From Thalassobius vesicularis (lineage in GTDB: Bacteria; Pseudomonadota; Alphaproteobacteria; Rhodobacterales; Rhodobacteraceae): a stretch of 64,000 nucleotides of DNA. Position 1 is the first letter of the stretch; each line of letters opens with the position of its first letter. Shown here one piece after another: positions 60,333-64,000 of the stretch. The notes below the pieces were generated by a model that was not told the DNA's origin, ran no database searches, and saw only the letters and a program-made list of their open reading frames with translations. A program made the translations under genes and the position numbers. Where the stretch lies: NCBI RefSeq assembly GCF_004799325.1, contig NZ_SSMD01000008.1, positions 62,001 through 126,000 of the forward strand, given 5' to 3'.

Positions 60333-61571
60333 TCAACGGCCCAGAATGATGACGCAGGCGGCCGCTTCTTCTACCCCGTGCAACCCCCCGCCGTTTTCGG
60401 CGATGGCATTCTTTGCCCCTTCGACCTGGCGCGCGCCAGCTTCGCCGCGCAGTTGCGTGACCAGTTCGAAAACCTGCCCTATCCCTGTGGCACCGACCGG
60501 GTGGCCCTTGGATTCCAACCCGCCCGAGGGGTTCACCGGAATGCGTCCGCCGATCTTTGTCTCGCCGCGCAGACTGGCGGGACCGCCCTCGCCGAATTCG
60601 ACAAATCCGAGGTTCTCGATCTGGATCACTTCGCCCACGGCCGTGGCGTCATGCACTTCGGCCACCGATATATCCTCGGGGCCGATCCCGGCCTGTTCAT
60701 AGGCCTCAAGCGCGGCAAGCCGGGTCAGGTGGTTCTTGTAATCTTCCGGCGGACGATCGGTGCCCGAGCGCAGGATCGCGGCCTTGACCTTGATCGCGCG
60801 CGCGGGATCTAGGCCCAGACGTTTTATCCCCTCGCCGGTGCATAAAACGGCCGCAGCGGCCCCGTCCGAGATCGGGGCGCACATCGGCAGGGTCAGCGGA
60901 TAGGTGATCGGCGGCGCGGCCAATACCTGATCGACGCTCATGGCTTCTCGGTATTGCGCCAGTGGATTATGCACGGAATGCGCATGGTTCTTGGCGGCGA
61001 CGGCGGCGAACTGTTCCTGAGTTGTGCCAAAGGTCTTCATGTGCAGCCGGGCGAAGCCTGCGTAGACATCCATGAACACGCTGTAGGGCTTGGGCGATTT
61101 CGATCCTTCGGGTTCCTCGACCCCTGCACCCAGATCGGCCAGCCGTTGCGCGACCTCTTCGCTGTTGCTGACGTCCCAGCCGCTGTCGAAGGCCGAAAAC
61201 ATCAACGCACGGTCGTCAGAATACATCTTTTCGGCGCCCACGGCGAGACAGCAGTCGCCATTGCCGGCCTTGAGGAAATCGACTGCCAGTTTGAACCCGG
61301 TCGAGGCGCTGGCGCAGGCGTTTTCGACATTCACCACCGGAATGCCCTGAATGCCCATTTCACGCAGCGCGATTTCGCCGCGGATCATGTGCTGGCCCTC
61401 CATGTGGCCCTGCACCGCATTCGAGAAGAATGCGCCGTCGATACGATCTGCCGTCACTCGGGCATCGGAAAGCGCGGCGGCGACGGCCTCGCCGGTCATG
61501 TCCTTGATGGTTTTGTCCCGGAACTTTCCGAACGGCGTCATCCCGATGCCAACGATGTAAATGTCCTGCAT
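60333..61571 (-). CDS. SCP-x-type thiolase (acetyl-CoA acetyltransferase family)
   Basis: A 412-residue thiolase with all catalytic elements: nucleophilic Cys in 'VVNVENACASASTGFKLAV', the His in 'GGLESKGHPVGATGIGQ' and the C-terminal Cys in 'EEAAACVIILG'. It cleaves 3-ketoacyl-CoA with CoA. This contrasts with the Cys-less homologue at 48600. GGAGGACAAACG precedes the ATG at 61571. It lies between the hydratase and dehydrogenase genes, so this operon has three of the four beta-oxidation steps. Confidence 0.92.
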   Translation of the reverse strand: MQDIYIVGIGMTPFGKFRDKTIKDMTGEAVAAALSDARVTADRIDGAFFSNAVQGHMEGQHMIRGEIALREMGIQGIPVVNVENACASASTGFKLAVDFLKAGNGDCCLAVGAEKMYSDDRALMFSAFDSGWDVSNSEEVAQRLADLGAGVEEPEGSKSPKPYSVFMDVYAGFARLHMKTFGTTQEQFAAVAAKNHAHSVHNPLAQYREAMSVDQVLAAPPITYPLTLPMCAPISDGAAAAVLCTGEGIKRLGLDPARAIKVKAAILRSGTDRPPEDYKNHLTRLAALEAYEQAGIGPEDISVAEVHDATAVGEVIQIENLGFVEFGEGGPASLRGETKIGGRIPVNPSGGLESKGHPVGATGIGQVFELVTQLRGEAGARQVEGAKNAIAENGGGLHGVEEAAACVIILGR

Positions 61572-61587
61572 CGTTTGTCCTCCTGAC

Positions 61588-62376
61588 CTAGTATCCGCGA
61601 AACTGCGGTTTTCGTTTTTCATTGAACGCCGACAGACCCTCGTGCATGTCCCAGGATCGCATGTGCGCGCGCAGGTTCAGCATCTCTTCGGAAAGCGCGG
61701 CGGTTTCGTCCACGTCCAGCGACCGATTGGAAACCGTCTTCATGCGGCGTAAGACCGCCGGGCTTTTTTCTGCCAGCCTGTCGGTAAAGGCCTGCACCGC
61801 TTGTCGCAGGTCTTCGTCCGCGACGACCTTGTTCACCAGTCCCCAGTCCATCATGTCCCGTGCCGAAACGTTCTCGCCCGAGAACAGCAGGTATTTCGCG
61901 CGGTTCAGGCCAATCCTACGCGGCAGGATCGCCGCACCGCCGGCCCCGGGAAAGACGCCAAAGTTGGAATGTGCGTCGCCCAGTTGCGCGCTTTCGGCGG
62001 CAAAGACCAGATCGCAGGCCATCACCATTTCCAAACCGCCCGCCATCGCCAGCCCGTTCACTGCGGCGATCACCGGTTTCGGGCCATGTCGCATAAGCCC
62101 AAACGTGTGATCGACAAGATCCAGAAGATCCGGCTCGCCTGGTGCATGTTTGGCGCCAGCAACTTCTTTCAGATCGGCACCGGCGCAGAATGCCCGGCCA
62201 GAGCCGGTCAGGACAATTGTACGCACCCCATCGTCGGCCAGCGCCGATTCCAGTGCTGCCGCCATCTCGCGCAGCATCTGCGTTGACATTGCGTTGAGCT
62301 GTTCGGTGCGCTGGAAGGTAATCCATTCAGTTTTTGCGACCCGCTCAACGAATAGCGTCTGCTTTGCCTCACTCAT
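61588..62376 (-). CDS. Enoyl-CoA hydratase
   Basis: A 262-residue hydratase with 'RTEQLNAMSTQMLREM', 'GRAFCAGADLKEVAG', 'NGLAMAGGLEMVMACDLVFA' (first catalytic Glu present) and 'QLGDAHSNFGVFPGAGGAAILPR', where the second Glu position is not Glu. The ATG at 62376 has CAGGAGCTTAGC upstream; the frame is open for a further 42 codons without a good start. It is the first gene of the leftward operon with thiolase and dehydrogenase. Confidence 0.92.
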   Translation of the reverse strand: MSEAKQTLFVERVAKTEWITFQRTEQLNAMSTQMLREMAAALESALADDGVRTIVLTGSGRAFCAGADLKEVAGAKHAPGEPDLLDLVDHTFGLMRHGPKPVIAAVNGLAMAGGLEMVMACDLVFAAESAQLGDAHSNFGVFPGAGGAAILPRRIGLNRAKYLLFSGENVSARDMMDWGLVNKVVADEDLRQAVQAFTDRLAEKSPAVLRRMKTVSNRSLDVDETAALSEEMLNLRAHMRSWDMHEGLSAFNEKRKPQFRGY

Positions 62377-62489
62377 GCTAAGCTCCTGATAATTATACAT
62401 ATTATTGGTTTTTCGCCTTGTCTTTTGCGGCGATTTACGCTGCACTCGGGCGGACCCGCACGTGGAAAACAAAAGAACTGGAGATTGAT

Positions 62490-63593
62490 ATGAGCACTGC
62501 ACCCCTGGCCGGCCTGAAAATCCTCAGCCTTGCCGAACAGTTTCCCGGTCCCTATGCCACAATGCTGTTGTCCGACATGGGAGCCGAGGTGATCATGATT
62601 GAACGCCCGGGCATCGGTGATCCGGCCCGGCAATTTCCGCCCTTGTTCCGGGCACTGAACCGAGGCAAGCGCAGCGTTGCGTTGGATCTGAAATCGGCCG
62701 AGGGGCTGGCACGGTTTCGCGAACTGGCCAAGGAATCGGATGTCATCGTCGAAGGGTTCCGCCCTGGCAAGCTTGCGGCCTTGGGTGCCGGTTTCGAGGA
62801 CATGCGTAGTGTCAACTCGCGGCTGGTTTATGTATCGATTTCGGGTTACGGGCAGGACGGCCCCTATCGTGACAGGGCTGGCCATGACCTGAGCTATGAA
62901 GGGGTTGGCGGTTTGCTGGCCGATCAGGCCGATGCAAAGCAGCCCGGCCCTGTGCCGCCGATCCCCCTTGCGGATGTTGGCGCGGCGTTGTTCGCCGCGA
63001 TCGCAATCCTGTCGGCGGTGGTGTCGAGCCAGCGCACAGGGCAGGGGCGTTACGTGGACGTGTCCATGTCGGATGCGGTGGTTTCGATGTTGACCGCATT
63101 CCTCGTTCCCGCCGCCAATGGAACACCGCTGGGCGAATTTATCGCCGAGCCGGGCTATGGCGTGTTCACCTGCAAAGACGGCAAGCTCTTGACCTTGTCC
63201 ATCGCGCATGAGGACTGGTTCTGGAAACCGTTCTGCGATGTGATCGACAGGGCGGATCTTGCGCCGTTGACAGGCCGCGACCGTGTCGCCCGCAAGGCCG
63301 CGCTGCGCGAAGAAATCGCGGCGATTCTGGTTGGCAAGACGCGCGCCGAATGGGGCGACCTTCTGGATAAGGCGGGGGTGCCATGGGGTCCGGTCAATTC
63401 CCTGGTCGAAACGTTGGACGACCCCCATGTGCGTGCGCGCCAGCTGCTGCGCAAGATTACGCATGACGGCGGCAAGGCCGAGACTTTTATTGTCCAGCCG
63501 TTGAAATTTGATGGCTTCGAAACCGCAACACCGAATCTGCCCCCTGAACTCGGGGCAGATAATGACAGCGTTTTTTCGGACGACGCCACCTAG
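62490..63593 (+). CDS. CaiB/BaiF type III CoA-transferase (racemase-like)
   Basis: A 367-residue protein: 'ILSLAEQFPGPYATMLLSDMGAEVIMIERPGIGDPARQF', 'LNRGKRSVALDLKSAEGLARF', 'SISGYGQDGPYRDRAGHDLSYEGVGGLL' and 'IPLADVGAALFAAIAILSA' with the catalytic Asp. The GHDLSY run resembles alpha-methylacyl-CoA racemases, so transferase and racemase are both possible. It is divergent from the hydratase operon; the 113-base gap has no exact copy of the locus operator. CTGGAGATTGAT precedes the ATG. Confidence 0.9.
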   Translation: MSTAPLAGLKILSLAEQFPGPYATMLLSDMGAEVIMIERPGIGDPARQFPPLFRALNRGKRSVALDLKSAEGLARFRELAKESDVIVEGFRPGKLAALGAGFEDMRSVNSRLVYVSISGYGQDGPYRDRAGHDLSYEGVGGLLADQADAKQPGPVPPIPLADVGAALFAAIAILSAVVSSQRTGQGRYVDVSMSDAVVSMLTAFLVPAANGTPLGEFIAEPGYGVFTCKDGKLLTLSIAHEDWFWKPFCDVIDRADLAPLTGRDRVARKAALREEIAAILVGKTRAEWGDLLDKAGVPWGPVNSLVETLDDPHVRARQLLRKITHDGGKAETFIVQPLKFDGFETATPNLPPELGADNDSVFSDDAT

Positions 63594-63618
63594 AGGCGGC
63601 GGTTGGTCGATGTCTACT

Positions 63619-64000
63619 CTAGCAGGCAAACGAATACCCACCATTCACTGGATAGGTCTGTCCGGTGATCCAGCTGGCAGCATCCGAGCAGAGGAACAGG
63701 ATCATTCCGGCGGGGTCTTCCGGCTCGCCCAGACGGCGGATCACGTACTGCGACAATGCCCGCTTCTCGGTCTCTGCATCCGGGATCAGGTCGGCGACAG
63801 CCGGAGTTCTTGTGCCCCCCAAGGCGACGCAATTCGCGGTGATCCCGAACCGACCACCGGCTTTTGCAATTGCCCGCATGAAGCCGGCCGCACCGGCCTT
63901 GGCCCCGGAATAAACCGCCAGATGCGGTTCACCGACACGGCCGGCGTCGGAAATGACGGTCACAATGCGCCCATAGCCACTGTTAACCATCAACGGCATG
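63619..64000 (-). CDS. Short-chain dehydrogenase/reductase, partial (runs off window)
   Basis: The C-terminal 126 residues are visible. The active site YSGAKAG (Tyr and Lys) lies in 'EPHLAVYSGAKAGAAGFMRAIA', preceded by 'GYGRIVTVISDAG', and the end 'ASWITGQTYPVNGGYS' is the usual SDR tail. The N-terminal cofactor motif is beyond the window edge. The gene is convergent with the CoA-transferase, 25 bases apart. Confidence 0.9.
   Translation of the reverse strand, partial: MPLMVNSGYGRIVTVISDAGRVGEPHLAVYSGAKAGAAGFMRAIAKAGGRFGITANCVALGGTRTPAVADLIPDAETEKRALSQYVIRRLGEPEDPAGMILFLCSDAASWITGQTYPVNGGYSFAC

Noticed and set aside
1-64000. CRISPR arrays, tRNA or rRNA genes
   Set aside because: No regularly spaced repeats, cloverleaf-type sequences or rRNA signatures were noticed on reading; a covariance search would be needed for small RNAs.

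Overview
The window is GC-rich, densely coded DNA with many ATGA and TTGA stop/start overlaps. The gene content (DUF736, DUF302, DUF2933, Scs-type thiol proteins, Liv-type importers with a built-in acyl-CoA synthetase, many type III CoA-transferases) suggests an alphaproteobacterium, most likely a marine Rhodobacterales (roseobacter-group) member. This placement is inferred from family content and style; no rRNA, tRNA or core marker gene is present. Several mobile-element remnants and broken genes point to a plasmid or genomic island.

Region 1 (1-12231) is an envelope copper/thiol-redox island. It holds a DUF302 fragment, a Met-rich EF-hand protein, an OmpR-type response regulator and sensor kinase, and a small SHOCT membrane protein. 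A leftward operon (DUF2933, lipoprotein, ScsC-like DsbA, ScsB-like DsbD) faces a rightward operon (cytochrome c, unknown secreted protein, cupredoxin, Tat-exported multicopper oxidase, cytochrome c, DsbA-like protein, L,D-transpeptidase, lipoprotein). The two main divergent intergenic regions share a 17-base direct-repeat element (GATACA-N4-GTTACAA) that is a good candidate for the response-regulator box.

Region 2 (12232-19117) is mobile-element debris. A Tn3-family end cuts the last lipoprotein gene of region 1. Its resolvase appears to use a CTG start. The Tn3 transposase is cut by an ISKra4-family element with perfect 27-bp inverted repeats, and the far side of that element abuts a truncated fic gene, so the flanks are not one interrupted locus. 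A DUF736 gene with a clear terminator and a possible tniQ remnant follow.

Region 3 (19181-29413) is a detoxification and efflux block: glutathione S-transferase, NmrA-like reductase, luciferase-domain protein, DODA-type dioxygenase, DoxX-like protein and a divergent HxlR regulator with a palindromic operator; then two TetR regulators and an RND pump. It ends in the tail of an amine oxidase gene cut by an IS66 remnant.

Region 4 (29414-64000) is a large acyl-CoA catabolic locus. It contains a Liv-type ABC importer with an acyl-CoA synthetase gene inside it and two tandem binding proteins, five CaiB/BaiF CoA-transferases, five acyl-CoA dehydrogenases, four enoyl-CoA hydratase-family proteins, EtfBA, two MaoC proteins, two thiolase-fold proteins (one without the nucleophilic Cys and paired with a DUF35 protein, as in steroid side-chain aldolases), a transglutaminase-like protein and a PaaK-like ligase. 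A 16-bp palindrome, TCTAAC-N4-GTTAGA, occurs exactly at three promoters and in degenerate form at two more, each time overlapping a plausible -10 element. This implies one repressor controls the whole locus; its gene is not visible here. The pathway is probably import, CoA activation and beta-oxidation or aldol-type chain shortening of a branched or cyclic carboxylic acid. The substrate cannot be read from the sequence. Near the right end a paaE-like gene and an SDR gene have lost their 5' ends head to head.
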